Assembly (NCBI GenBank): GCA_009823505.1
Contig: VZQC01001595.1
Span: 1,591,755-1,655,754, forward strand
Length of the DNA stretch: 64,000 nucleotides
Direction: 5' to 3'
Source: Rhizomys pruinosus
Lineage: Eukaryota; Chordata; Mammalia; Rodentia; Spalacidae
This document shows, piece by piece, positions 36,341-46,738 of the stretch; within the stretch, counting starts at the first letter, position 1; the number at the start of each line of letters is the position of its first letter. The translations under genes and the position numbers were made by a program. Under the pieces are notes generated by a model, which was given only the letters and a program-made list of their open reading frames with translations, searched no databases and was not told the origin of the DNA.

Positions 36341-37326
36341 AAAAAGAAAATTTCAGAATCAAGGTTAGCCAAAATAATTTTGAAACATAACAAAGTTGGA
36401 GGCTTTATTCTGGATGATTTCAAAATTTGTACCAAAGGTACATTAATAAAAAGTGTTTAAGACTGATTTTAAAAATAAACAAATACATATTCACATAAAT
36501 GCTTATACATAAGCATAAATTCACATCTACAAATGTATAGAGCTTGTAATATTTTCAGGTAACTATAGCACCATGTTAACTTTGTTAAATTGTTAAATTG
36601 AGCATTGTCATATGTATATGACATGAACTACTAGAAAATAAATTAGGGAATATTATGTTTTATTTTTACTTTGAAATGGGATGCAGAAATGAGGAGAAAT
36701 AGAGTATGTGAAGGTATCTATCTAGTTTCTCTAGTAGCACACTATCCAGTTGTCTAGTAGGAATCAATGGTGTTAAATCTGAGAAATCAGAGTAAACGTT
36801 AGTCTCCCAAATATTCTTAAATAGTTCTGTCTGTCTGGATCATCATGATTCTAGGTCTAGTCAGAGTTGATCTATTATTTGATTTTCTAAGTGCTCATTT
36901 TGCTAGATACTTCAAACCCAGTCTCTTTAGTTTTATTTGCATCACCTCCTCTTATTGATATGTTCATTATTTTTGAAGTCACATCATTAATATTAAGTAA
37001 TTAATTTTAAAGAAAGACTTTGCCATGTCCTAGCTGAGTTTGTTTTGGATAATCTGTTTTCATATTTCTTCTGCCTCTGGAATAAAATAAACATGATAAT
37101 CACCATGTAAATATAAACTACCAATTGCAGCTGTAAATTTCATAAGTTATATCACAAAATTCATTCTTCCTTAGTGATAGACTTGCTCTAGTGGGGATAA
37201 ATATATCTAATTAAATTATTGTCTATAAATGTAGATTGTTTTCTATAATTTTTTCAAAAGTCATATTAGCCAATTTACTTTGAAGACTTTTACTGGATGA
37301 CTATGTATAAGAGTTTAAGAAAATTT
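36341..37326. other. Intronic sequence, no feature recognised
   Basis: AT-rich and unique-looking. Confidence 0.5.
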
Positions 37327-37500
37327 GGGGGCTGAAGAGATGGTTCTTATAGTACACACTATTTGGATTTACGGCACTCAAATGAAGGCTCATGACTGTT
37401 TGTTATGATGCTTCCAGGGGATCACATCCTAACTTTTTCTCTCTGCAGTTACCAGACACACAAGATTTACGCTTACATATGGGCAAGCACTCATTTTTAT
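37327..37500 (+). mobile_element. Old degenerate B2 SINE, plus strand
   Basis: gggggctgaagagatggttc head, a diverged body (tgcttccaggggatcacatc) and accagacacacaagattta near the end. Confidence 0.6.
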
Positions 37501-37509
37501 AAAGATATA

Positions 37510-38881
37510 GAATAATTTTTAATGACACTAACTAAAGACTATCATCTTGCCAATATATTCTCCCCTCCTTTCAGGGTCTTTCTCATTAAGTTTGATGCTC
37601 AATATGAAACCAGATATTCAGCAAATACCTGGTTTTGGTCATTCATAATTAATGAGGAAAATAATATGAAAATACTATATTAATGTTCAGGTGAAAGCCA
37701 TACCCTTTCAGAAAAGAAAGATTTTAAGTTATTAAGAGCTTCATGTGTAAACTTCATAGCACTGTGACTTTGTGGCATTGGGCAGTATAAACTGATAGTA
37801 AATGGTTAACGTTAGTGAGAATGCAGTAATGCTTTGTCAGCAATGCAGAATGAGCTAAAGGTGGTTAGATTTAGAGAATACAAATGAGAACTGAAAAGCC
37901 ATGGCCAGTATGGATGAGAAAGGACAACACCTTTTTATTAATTAATTAATTTATTTATTTTTACTGTTGATTCAGTTAAGCTAGAGCTTTTATCAAGATA
38001 AGGAACACCAAACTGCCAGTAAAGAGCAGTCTTCTGGAATGAGAGGAGTAAACATGTCTGAGTCAGAAATGGGTAGTGTTATTCTTGACCTCTCCCTTGG
38101 TCTTGTTAGAAAGTAGATTATTCGAACTTGAACTTTACATTCTGACAAGAGGAATGGTATGCTTATGAATAAAGAATACAGGTGAGACCATGGTAGATGG
38201 GCCAGAATGTCTGGAAAAATAGGATGTTAGGAAAGGTTTATAGAATTACTGGGACCCAAAGTGACAAAATATCTGTGGAAACCCATACAAGGCATAGAAA
38301 TCCAGCAATGCTTACTTAAAGGAAGTAGAATAAGTAGGAAAAAGATGATGCAAGATGGGGGTTGGAGAGATATTTGGTTTCTGTGCCTAGGAGGAAATAG
38401 CAGGTAAAGGTCCAAGCACACAAATGGTCTGTATCATGGAACAGAGGACCATGTAATGATTATATCACCTCAATGGTTAGATTCTCTTCTCAGAAAATAC
38501 TGAAGTTAATTTTGTGAAAAGATGGAATATTATGCAGGAAATCAATTAGGAAATCAGGGAGGATTGTGATCAAGGAATAAGACAGTGACACAGCAGTTAA
38601 AAACTGCACAGGCAGTGGAAACAGCAGCAAGTGAAAAAAACGACTGGGCAAGAGTTTCTATGTTGGGGCTTTAAATTTTCCCTCGATTAATAGGGTAACC
38701 CAGCATCCAGGCCTCTGAATGATGAACTTTTATGTACTCAGTGTGGGGACTGGGCCTTCACACAGAAAGGGAGCCAGGGAGATCAGTGTGCTGAATCCCA
38801 TTAGATTAATGAAGACCCTAGGGTCCTGAACAGTTCCAGGAATCATCATCATCTGCACTCTCGATGATATTAAAAGGATTC
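37510..38881. other. Intronic sequence, no feature recognised
   Basis: Unique-looking sequence with a short (TTAA)-rich tract at 37936-37962. Confidence 0.5.
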
Positions 38882-39030
38882 CAAGACAGGCATGGTGGCA
38901 CACTCGAGAGGCAGAGGCAGGCAGATCTCTGTGGGTTCAAGGTCAGTTTGGTCTTCATAGTGAGATCCAGAACAGCTGAGGCTACAAAATAATAAACAAA
39001 TAAGTAAATAAGTAAATAAAAATAAATAAA
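38882..39030 (+). mobile_element. Older B1 SINE, plus strand, with small deletion
   Basis: caagacaggcatggtggcac, gaggcagaggcaggcagatc and ggttcaaggtcagtttggtc, then a tail of AAATA units. The segment normally reading taatcctagcacttggg is missing. Confidence 0.85.
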
Positions 39031-39615
39031 TCCAGTTACAGTAAATTACCTTTGGCATGGTATTTTGCTGAAGAAGGAGAGATGCAGGCTTATCTAAATA
39101 GCTACCATACCCTAGCACTTGGTGTTTATGCACACAGTGAACAGGCATGTGGGACTTCTACAATTTTGAAATTTCTTTGCTTCTCTCCTCAGACACTCCC
39201 TGATACTCTCTTATTCCCTTCCAGCCCAAGTGTAAGGAGGAATCTAGACTCTCACCAAAACCTCTGTTTGATGTCTACAGATTCTCTTTTATGTTAGCTC
39301 TTTGACCTTGCCCACTGCATGAGAATCATTCCAGACAAAGTAATCAGAAACAAACAGAACTGACATCCCTCATCTCCAATGGCAAGGATCATACTAGTTT
39401 TAGTTTCTTCTATAAGTCCTCTGTTCTTATAAGGCTTGCTTTAGAATATATGAGAAAAATGTGTGGTTTTTATATAAAATATTTTGAACAGACAAAATGT
39501 TCATTGAGATCTTCATTTCAACAATATTGGTTGTGAATATAATGTATGCTCATAAGCCACGGATTTAATTTAGTTTGATTGTGGGGTCCAGATGTCAACT
39601 CAATGCCCAACGAGT
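39031..39615. other. Intronic sequence, no feature recognised
   Basis: Unique-looking sequence. Confidence 0.5.
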
Positions 39616-39616
39616 T

Positions 39617-39737
39617 AGAAATAGGTTGTTTTTGCCTCTCCTCTCTTCCTCTTCCCTTTCCTCCCTCCTTTCCTTTTCCCTTCCCTTCCCTTTCCTCCCT
39701 CCAAAAAAAAAAAAAAAAAAAGAAATAGGTTGTTTTT
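39617..39737 (+). repeat. Pyrimidine-rich insert with poly(A) between direct repeats
   Basis: agaaataggttgttttt occurs at about 39617-39633 and again from 39721. Between the copies are about 70 bases of nearly pure C and T, followed by about 19 A residues. The arrangement (insert, poly(A), target duplication) is that of LINE-mediated retrotransposition, but the insert is not a known SINE. Confidence 0.75.
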
Positions 39738-39900
39738 TTTTTTTTTTTTTTTTTTTGGTCTTTTTCGAGACAGGGTCTCCTGTTAGCCCAGCTGTCCTGG
39801 AAACTCACTCTGTAGACCCAGGCTGGCCTTCGAACTCAAAAGATCCGCCTGCCTCTGCCTCCCAAGTGCTAGATTAAAGGCGTGCGCCACACGCCCGCCT
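39733..39900 (-). mobile_element. B1 SINE, minus strand
   Basis: Poly(T), ggtctttttcgagacagggtc-like start and the full B1 complement. Several single-base indels relative to other B1 copies (ggaaactc, gacccagg, gctagatt) look like recent damage or sequencing error. Confidence 0.93.
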
Positions 39901-39955
39901 GGTGAGTTTTAAGTAAAATATTTTTTGATAGATCTGTGTTTGTTTGTATTGTTTG

Positions 39956-40214
39956 TTTTTTTTTTTTTTTTTTTAATTAACTTTATTTATTTCTGTAAGT
40001 GTATCGAAATGTAATGCCTGAATGTAAGTCTGTGCACCCGTGTCGTGCAATGCCGCGGAGGTCAGAAGAGGGTCTCGATTCCCCTGGAGCTGGAGTTCTC
40101 CTGGAATTGGAGTTTCAGACGGCTCTCGGCCGCCATGTGGGTGCTGGGGATCGAACCCGGGTCCTCTGTAAGAGCAGTCGGTGCTCTTAACCGCTAGGCC
40201 ATCTCTCCAGCCCC
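39956..40214 (-). mobile_element. Young B2 SINE, minus strand
   Basis: Poly(T), attaactttatttatttctg, ... ggatcgaacccgggtcctct ... ctctccagcccc. Long central form with ctcctggaattggagtttc. It abuts the following B1 without a gap. Confidence 0.95.
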
Positions 40215-40350
40215 GGCGTAGTTGTATATACCTTTAATCCCAACACTCAGAAGGAGGCAGAGGCAAGGCAGATCTTTGTGAGAACAAGGCCAGCCTGGTC
40301 TACATAGCAGTTTCCAGGCTAACTGTGGCTACAGGGAGATCCTGTCTTAA
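40215..40350 (+). mobile_element. B1 SINE, plus strand
   Basis: ggcgtagttgtatatacctt, aaggaggcagaggcaaggca and acagggagatcctgtctt. The first bases are missing at the B2 junction. Confidence 0.9.
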
Positions 40351-40352
40351 TC

Positions 40353-40398
40353 ACCCCCCCCCCACACACACACAGCGAGACACACACACACACACAAA
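40353..40398 (+). repeat. C run and (CA)n microsatellite
   Basis: Ten consecutive C residues followed by interrupted CA dinucleotides. Confidence 0.95.
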
Positions 40399-40432
40399 GA
40401 TGTATAAGGCCCTATGTTTAAAAAATATCTTA

Positions 40433-40565
40433 TCTGCCATGGTGGTGCACCCCTTTAATCACAACACTTGGGAGGCAGAGTCAGGTAGATCTCTGTGAAT
40501 TCAAGGCCAGCCTGGTCTACAGTGCAAGCTCCAGGACAGCTGGTACTAAAAGGGAGACCCTGTCT

Positions 40566-40611
<46 letters not shown>

Positions 40612-40620
40612 CAAAAAAAA
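40433..40620 (+). mobile_element. B1 SINE, plus strand, with very long A tail
   Basis: ccatggtggtgcaccccttt ... ctggtactaaaagggagacc, then 43 uninterrupted A residues (40567-40609). Long unbroken tails usually mean a young insertion or an expanded homopolymer. Confidence 0.93.
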
Positions 40621-40881
40621 TCTTACCTATCTTTGTTTCTAAAATCACTGGGCTAAAGAAAAAAAATCACAACTTATAATTTTATGCCTGCCTGGATTCC
40701 GTTGTTCATTGTTTTAAGTATCTTATTTTGTACGAGCTGTTGCCAGGCAAAAAAATCTTCTTAAGTTCACTAATTCATGAAATATTAATACTTCTTTTGT
40801 TTTTATATCAATAGGATTTTAAGATTTAAGATATGACTTATTCCATGTTGTAGTAATGTTGGAATAAACATCTCTTTAGTT

Positions 40882-41064
40882 AAAAAAATTAATTTTGCTT
40901 GTATGCGAAAGTATGTTTGTGTGTTTGTATCCTTGGAAGTCAGAAGAGTGTGGCAGGTCCTCTGGGGCTGGAGTTAAAGCTGGTTCTGAGTGGATTGATA
41001 GGGGATTTCTAAGCTTTCAGCAAGAGCAGTACCTTCTCTTAACTGTCTAGCCATCTCTCCTGGG
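40882..41064 (-). mobile_element. Older B2 SINE, minus strand
   Basis: Diverged B2 complement: tcagaagagtgtggcaggtc, ctggggctggagttaaagct, gcaagagcagtaccttctct, agccatctctcctggg. Confidence 0.8.
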
Positions 41065-41288
41065 CTTGGTACAAATGTGTTTTTAATGTAAGCTAAAGTT
41101 TAATAATGAAATGTATGATTTCACATTAAAAGTATAGAACATGAAAATAAAAACCAGAAAAAAATGCTTACAGAGAGAAATGAGTAGATGCTAATTGTCC
41201 AGATTTATAGGTAAGCATGCATGCAAAACCTTCAGTATCACTGCATTTAATCTAAAAATAAAAGAGCGTACATTTATTACACCACTTT

Positions 41289-41522
41289 TTAAAAATTTTT
41301 TTATTTATTTCTGTATGTGTAGGAATGTACTGTCTGCATGTAGGTTTGTGCACCCGTGTTGTGCAATGCCGCGGAGGTCAGAAGAGGGTGTCGGATTCCC
41401 CTGGAACTGGAGTTCTCCTGGAATTGGAGTTTCAGACTGTTCTCGGCCGCCATGTGGGTGCTGGGGATCGAACCCAGGTCCTCTGTAAGAGTGGTCGGCA
41501 CTCTTAACCGCTAGGCCATCTC
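41289..41522 (-). mobile_element. Young B2 SINE, minus strand, head truncated at fold-back
   Basis: Complement of a young long-form B2. The head ends at ggccatctc, about 10-13 bases short of the usual ctctccagcccc, and is fused to the fold-back array that follows. The candidate target sequence acaccacttt occurs before it (41279-41288) and again at about 41608-41617. Confidence 0.95.
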
Positions 41523-41804
41523 ACATTGAATGGGTGAAGTTGTTGTTTTAGTTTTATGGTCAAAGTGGTGTTGAAGTTGTTGTTTTAGTTTTATGGTCAA
41601 AGTGGTGACACCACTTTGACCATAAAAAACAACAACTTCACCCATTCAGTGTTTTATAATATTTGTAGTTTCTAAACTACAAATATTATAAAACACTGAA
41701 TAAAACATAAAAATAAAAAATAAAAATAAAAACATAAAAAATAAAACTATAAAAACTAAAACAACAACTTCACCCATTCAGTGTTTTATAATATTTGTAG
41801 TTTC
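41523..41804. repeat. Complex fold-back: nested inverted and direct repeats
   Basis: A block (gaagttgttgttttagtttt ... caaagtggtg) appears twice directly at 41523-41570 and 41572-41607. Its reverse complement follows at 41609-41650, extended by ttcagtgttttataatattt. A second hairpin is formed by 41647-41671 and 41674-41698. After an A-rich stretch, the aacaacttcacccattcagt ... tgtagtttc block occurs once more at 41760-41804. Confidence 0.93.
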
Positions 41805-41814
41805 TTTTATTCTC

Positions 41815-42283
41815 GCATAACAGCAAAATTGCAAATAAGCAAGGTGTAGTTGCATGAAAGTTTCTATTAGATTACTTTATAATGTAATATTCTAGTTTCA
41901 GGAACTAAGAAAAGCCAATCAGCTTCTCTTAATGTCATTTATAAAATGAGAGGCATAGAAGAGTTTTCACTCTCCTTTCCATCTGATGGTTTCCCCTATG
42001 CTCATGTTAGGATTAGTTACTTCTGCCTGATTTGTTTTATGGTCTTTTTATTCAAACGTTAATCAAATATTTACAAAGCTTGTATGCCTGAGGTCCTCAA
42101 ATTACTAAAATCTCATCATGGAGATATGGGTATAGTGAAAGAGGGGACCTTTGCAAATACAGTTTAAAGCACAACATTTGGAAGACCATTTTGCAGAGGA
42201 CCCAACTGCCTGCAGAGTCTAGGCAAGACTGAATTGATTAATGAAGAAAGAAAAGAAGGGGAATCCAGATAGGAAGAATGCTT
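41815..42283. other. Intronic sequence, no feature recognised
   Basis: AT-rich and unique-looking. Confidence 0.5.
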
Positions 42284-42310
42284 ACAAATGTAAAGTAGCT
42301 TTACCTTCTT
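42284..42310 (+). repeat. 27 bp target duplication, left copy
   Basis: Starts acaaatgtaaagtagctt and ends accttctt; perfect match to 45419-45445. Confidence 0.97.
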
Positions 42311-42312
42311 TT

Positions 42313-42351
<39 letters not shown>

Positions 42352-45300
42352 TTATTTTTATTTATTTTTAACAAATCTAGACCCGTGTTCCCGCCCATTC
42401 CCCCACCTCGCCAGAGCTCATGCATTCTGCCAAACATGCTTTTCATCTCTTAGTCTTTCTCAATATTTTCCATGGGGAAGTTGACTGTTTTGAGCAGAAG
42501 TCCACTGTTTCAATCAGTTCTTTGATGCAGTCTTTTCTGTTGTTATTGTTTCCAAAATGCATTACACCCAACTGCTTTGTACAAAAGCTCAGGGGGCCCT
42601 ACACAAGAAATACTTACAACTGGGTAATTAGCACTAGCATCCACAGATGAGGGATACCATTCGTCGTTTGTTTTTCTGGGACTGTGTTACTTCACTCAGC
42701 ATGATGTCCTCTAGCTCCAGCCATTTTCCTGCAAAGCTCGTGATGTCGTCTTTCTTTACTGCTGCATAGAACTCCATTGTGTAGATGTACCACATTTTCT
42801 CTATCCACTCGTCAGTTGAGGGGCATTTAGGTTGGTTCCAGCTCCTTGCTATTGTGAAGAGAGCTGCAATAAACATGGCCGTGCATGTATCTCTGTGGTG
42901 GCGTAAGTCTTGAGGGTACATGCCCAGGAGTGGTATGGCTGGGTCGGGTGGCAAGTTCATTCCAAGTCTTCCAAGGGTTCTCCACACTGCTTTCCATAGT
43001 GGCTTTACGAGTTTACATTCCCACCAGCAGTGGATGAGTGTTCCCCTTTCCCCACAACCTCTCCAACACTTGGTATCATTTCTTTTCTTGATCCTAGCCA
43101 GTCTTATTGGAGTAAGATGATATCTTAAAGTGGTTTATATTTGCATTTCCTTAATGATTAGTGATGTTGAACACTTCTTAAGGTGTTTCTCAGCCATCTC
43201 TAATTCCTCACTTGTGAAGTCTCTGTTCAGTTCTTTGCTCCATCTATTGAGTGAGTCATTTGTTTTCTTTTTTCTTTGTTTTTTGAGTAGTTTATATATT
43301 CTGGAAATCAATGCTTTGTCAGATGTATCTGCAGTGAAGGTTTCCTCCCACTCTGTGGGATTTCTCTTCACTTCCTTGATTGTTTCTTTTGATGTACAGA
43401 AGCTTTTGAGTTTAATGAGGTCCCATTTGTCAATTGTCGACCTTAATTCTTGTGCAGCTGCTGTCTGATTTAGGAAGTCTTTTCCTACGCCTATGTCTTG
43501 TAGTCTGCTGCCAACTTTTTCTTCTATCACCTTCAGAGTTTGGGGTTTCACGTTGAGGTCTTTAATCCATCTGGAGTTGACTTTTGTACAGGGCGAGAGG
43601 TAGGGGTTTAATTTCATTCTTCTACAAGTGGTGATCCAGTTTTGCCAACACCACTTGCTGAAGATGCTGTCTTTTCTCCATTGTGGTTTCTTGGCCCCCT
43701 TGTCAAATATGAGATGGCTGAAATTGTATGTGCTCAGATTTGGATCTTCAGTTTTGTTCCATTGGTCAACAGGTCTGTTTTTGTGCCAGTACCAGGCTGT
43801 TTTTATGACTATAGCCCTGTAGTATAGTTTGAAATCTGGTATAGAAATCCCTCCTGTGTAGCTCTTTTCACTCAGGGTTGATTTGGCTATTCGGGGTCTT
43901 TTGTTTTTCCAAATGAATTTAAGAACTTTTGTTTCCAAGCCTGTGAAGAAACTCTTGGGGATTTTGATTGGGATTGCGTTAAATCTATACAAGAGTTTTG
44001 GTAAAATGGACATTTTTACAATGTTAATTTTCCCAATCCATGAGCATGGGAGGTTTTTCCTCTTCTGAGGTCTTCTTCAATTTCTTTCTTTAAGGGTTTA
44101 AATTTTTTGTTGCAGAGGTCTTTGGTGTCTTTGGTTAGGTTTGTTCCTAGGTATCTTATTGTTTTTGAGGCTATTGTGAGTGGGAAGGTCTCTTTGAATT
44201 CTTTCTCCAGTTGCTTGTTTTTGGTGTAAAGAAAGGCCATTGATTTTTTAAGGTTAATTTTGTATCCTGCCACTTTGCTGAAGCTGTTAATCATTTCTAG
44301 GAGTTTTCTGGTGGAGTTTTTAGCATCCCTTAAGTAAACAATCATATCACCAGCAAATAGGGATAATTTGACTTCCTCTTTTCCAATTAGTACTCCTTTA
44401 ATATCCTTTTCTTGCCTTATTGCTCTAGCAAGTGTTTCAAGCACTATATTGAAGAGGAGTGGTGACAGGGGGCAGCCTTGCCGAGTTCCTACCTTTAAAG
44501 GGAATGTTTCTGCCATTTCCCCATTTAGGATGATATTGGCTATGGGATTCCTGTATATGGCTTTGATTACATTGAGGAATGATCCCTCCAATCCAATTCC
44601 TTCTAGGACTTTAAGCATGAAGGGATGCTGGATTTTGTCAAAGGCTTTTTCAGCATCAATTGAGATGATGGTGTGGCCAAAAGTTGGTTCTTTGAAAGAA
44701 TAAACAAGATATACAGACCTCTAGTGCAGTTAACAAAAAGAAAGAAGGAACAACTCCAAATCAATACAATCTGTGATGAAAAGGGAAATATCACAACAGA
44801 CAAGGAAAAGATCAAGAAAATTATATGGGAATATTACAAGAACCTATATTCTACCAAGTTTGAAAACCTAGAAGAAATGGATGAATATCTGAAATCCTTG
44901 GAATCACCAAAGCTTGGCCAAGAAGAGACCAGCAGCTTAAACAGACCCATAACATATGAAGAAATAGAGGATGTAGTAAGAAGCCTCCCAACTAAAAAAA
45001 GCCCAGGCCCATACGGTTTCACAGCAGAATTCTATAAAACATTTCAAAAAGACCAACAACCAGTATTACTGAAACTGTTTAGATGTATACAATCAGAGGG
45101 AATTCTCCCAAATTCCTTCTATGAAGCCAACATCACTCTATTACCAAAACCAGGCAAAGATCCAACTAAAAAGGAGAATTATAGACCCATCTCCCTCATG
45201 AACACAGATGCCAAAATTCTAAACAGAATACTGGCAAATCGCATACAGACCCACATCAAGAAGATCATCCATCATGACCAAGTTGGATTCATACCAGAGA

Positions 45301-45418
45301 TGCATGGATGGTTCAACATACGAAAATCAATAAACATCATCAAACACATAAATGGAATCAAAGACAAAAACCACACCATCATCTCAATTGATGCTGAAAA
45401 AACCTTTGACAAAAGCCA
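42311..45418 (-). mobile_element. Young LINE-1, twin-primed (5' part inverted)
   Basis: The 3' part (42311-44676) reads minus: T-rich tail complement, 3' UTR, then ORF2 in three long open frames, 42634-42987, 43135-44013 (292 residues with [10 protein letters not shown] and FDKGAKK) and 44016-44618 (200 residues of reverse transcriptase). The 5' part (44677-45418) is inverted and reads plus as a 251-residue frame covering the region before the reverse transcriptase core ([15 protein letters not shown] start, [13 protein letters not shown]). The FADD catalytic motif reads FAGD (near 44350). Perfect 27 bp target duplications flank it. ORF1 and the endonuclease are absent, so it is dead on arrival, but frames are only lightly damaged, so it is fairly recent. 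Confidence 0.96.
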
Positions 45419-45445
45419 ACAAATGTAAAGTAGCTTTACCTTCTT
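45419..45445 (+). repeat. 27 bp target duplication, right copy
   Basis: Perfect match to 42284-42310, immediately after the inverted 5' part of the L1. Confidence 0.97.
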
Positions 45446-46394
45446 GAAGAGAAGGAGTGTCCAAGGGCCTAAGGTACGAGGGAGAATATCCAGCAGGAGT
45501 TTTGGGGGTGGAATGAGAGGGGTGATTTGGTTTGTGAAATTTTCTCAGCAACTAGACAAGGTAAGTAAACTAACAAGTTTATTGTCCATGGAATTAATAT
45601 TTTAACGCAAATAGAAAATATTAGAAGAAGGTAACTAGGTTGTCACCCTTTCTGCATAGAAGCAAATCATTTAACCTCTCTGGATTTAAGACCTTGTATA
45701 AAATACATCTGGCTTGCTCAGACCTATCCTTCAGCAGTATATTTTTATTTTCCAATCTAATGTTTATCTCTAAAACTGTGAGGTCTCTAGTTATAAATTT
45801 TTATTGAGACCACCCTAATTGAAAATAGCTTTGTGTCTCCTTATTTTATTCATAAACAACATCAAAGACTATTCCTATATATAGTGAGTCCAGAATGCAC
45901 TCCAGTAACATTTTATGGTTTTCTGAAAAGAAGCCTGCGTTCATATGTTATAACACAAATTTAAATATTTTGGGTTAGCTGGCCTTTCAAATAGCATTCA
46001 GTGTTTAATTTCTGGTGGCAATAGTATGCTAGCTCTTTAATGTTTACTATATGTTAGAATACATAACCCACTTTTATTGCAATTTCTGGAGAAATACTAG
46101 GGTACAAGTTCCTACATCACCTTTCATGTGTGTTGGGAAAAAAAATGCTGCAGCTAAAAAATAAATTTCCTATTTCTGAAAAGTGCAGATCCTTTAGAGA
46201 GCTTTGGCTTATATTTCAAACAGTGTTTGCTTCTCACAGCTTAATCTGTTAGACAGTCACTGCAACTTTGCTTCACTGTCTGTACACATTCCCAGCATGT
46301 GCAGACTCATCACTCCTGTCCAAATCTCTAAGAGGGGAAACAATTACATCTTTACCTGAGTTTACCAATGGTAATTTAAAAATCTTCCTTTTAA
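45446..46394. other. Intronic sequence, no feature recognised
   Basis: AT-rich and unique-looking. Confidence 0.5.
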
Positions 46395-46409
46395 AATTTC
46401 TTTAGGTTT

Positions 46410-46656
46410 GGGACTGAAGAGATAGCCTAGCGGTTAAGAGCATTGACTGCTCTTGCAGAGCACCCGGGTTCCATCCCCAGCACCCACATGGTGGCTGAAA
46501 ACCGTCTGTAACTCCAATTCCAGGAGAACTCCAGTTCCAGAGGAATCCGAGACCCTCTTCTGACCTCCGTGGGCATTGCACGACACGGATGCACAAACCT
46601 ACATGCAGAGAGTACATTCATACACATACAAAAATAAATAAAATAAAAAAATAAAT
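46410..46656 (+). mobile_element. B2 SINE, plus strand
   Basis: gggactgaagagatagccta head, B-box region cgggttccatcc, long central form and an aataaat tail. Target duplication (aattt)ctttaggtt lies at 46395-46408 and 46657-46670; the right copy is the start of a large palindrome. Confidence 0.94.
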
Positions 46657-46738
46657 AAATTCTTTAGGTTCAAAAATCATTTGCTATAATATATATATAT
46701 ATATATTATAGCAAATGATTTTTGAACCTAAAGAATTT
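46657..46738. repeat. Perfect 82 bp palindrome
   Basis: Two 41-base arms, the left starting aaattctttaggttcaaaaa and the right ending tttttgaacctaaagaattt, meet in a TA-rich centre with no mismatch. Would extrude as a hairpin or cruciform. Confidence 0.97.

Noticed and set aside
44673..45428. 251-codon open frame as a host gene
   Set aside because: It is the inverted ORF2 segment of the twin-primed L1, inside its target duplications.
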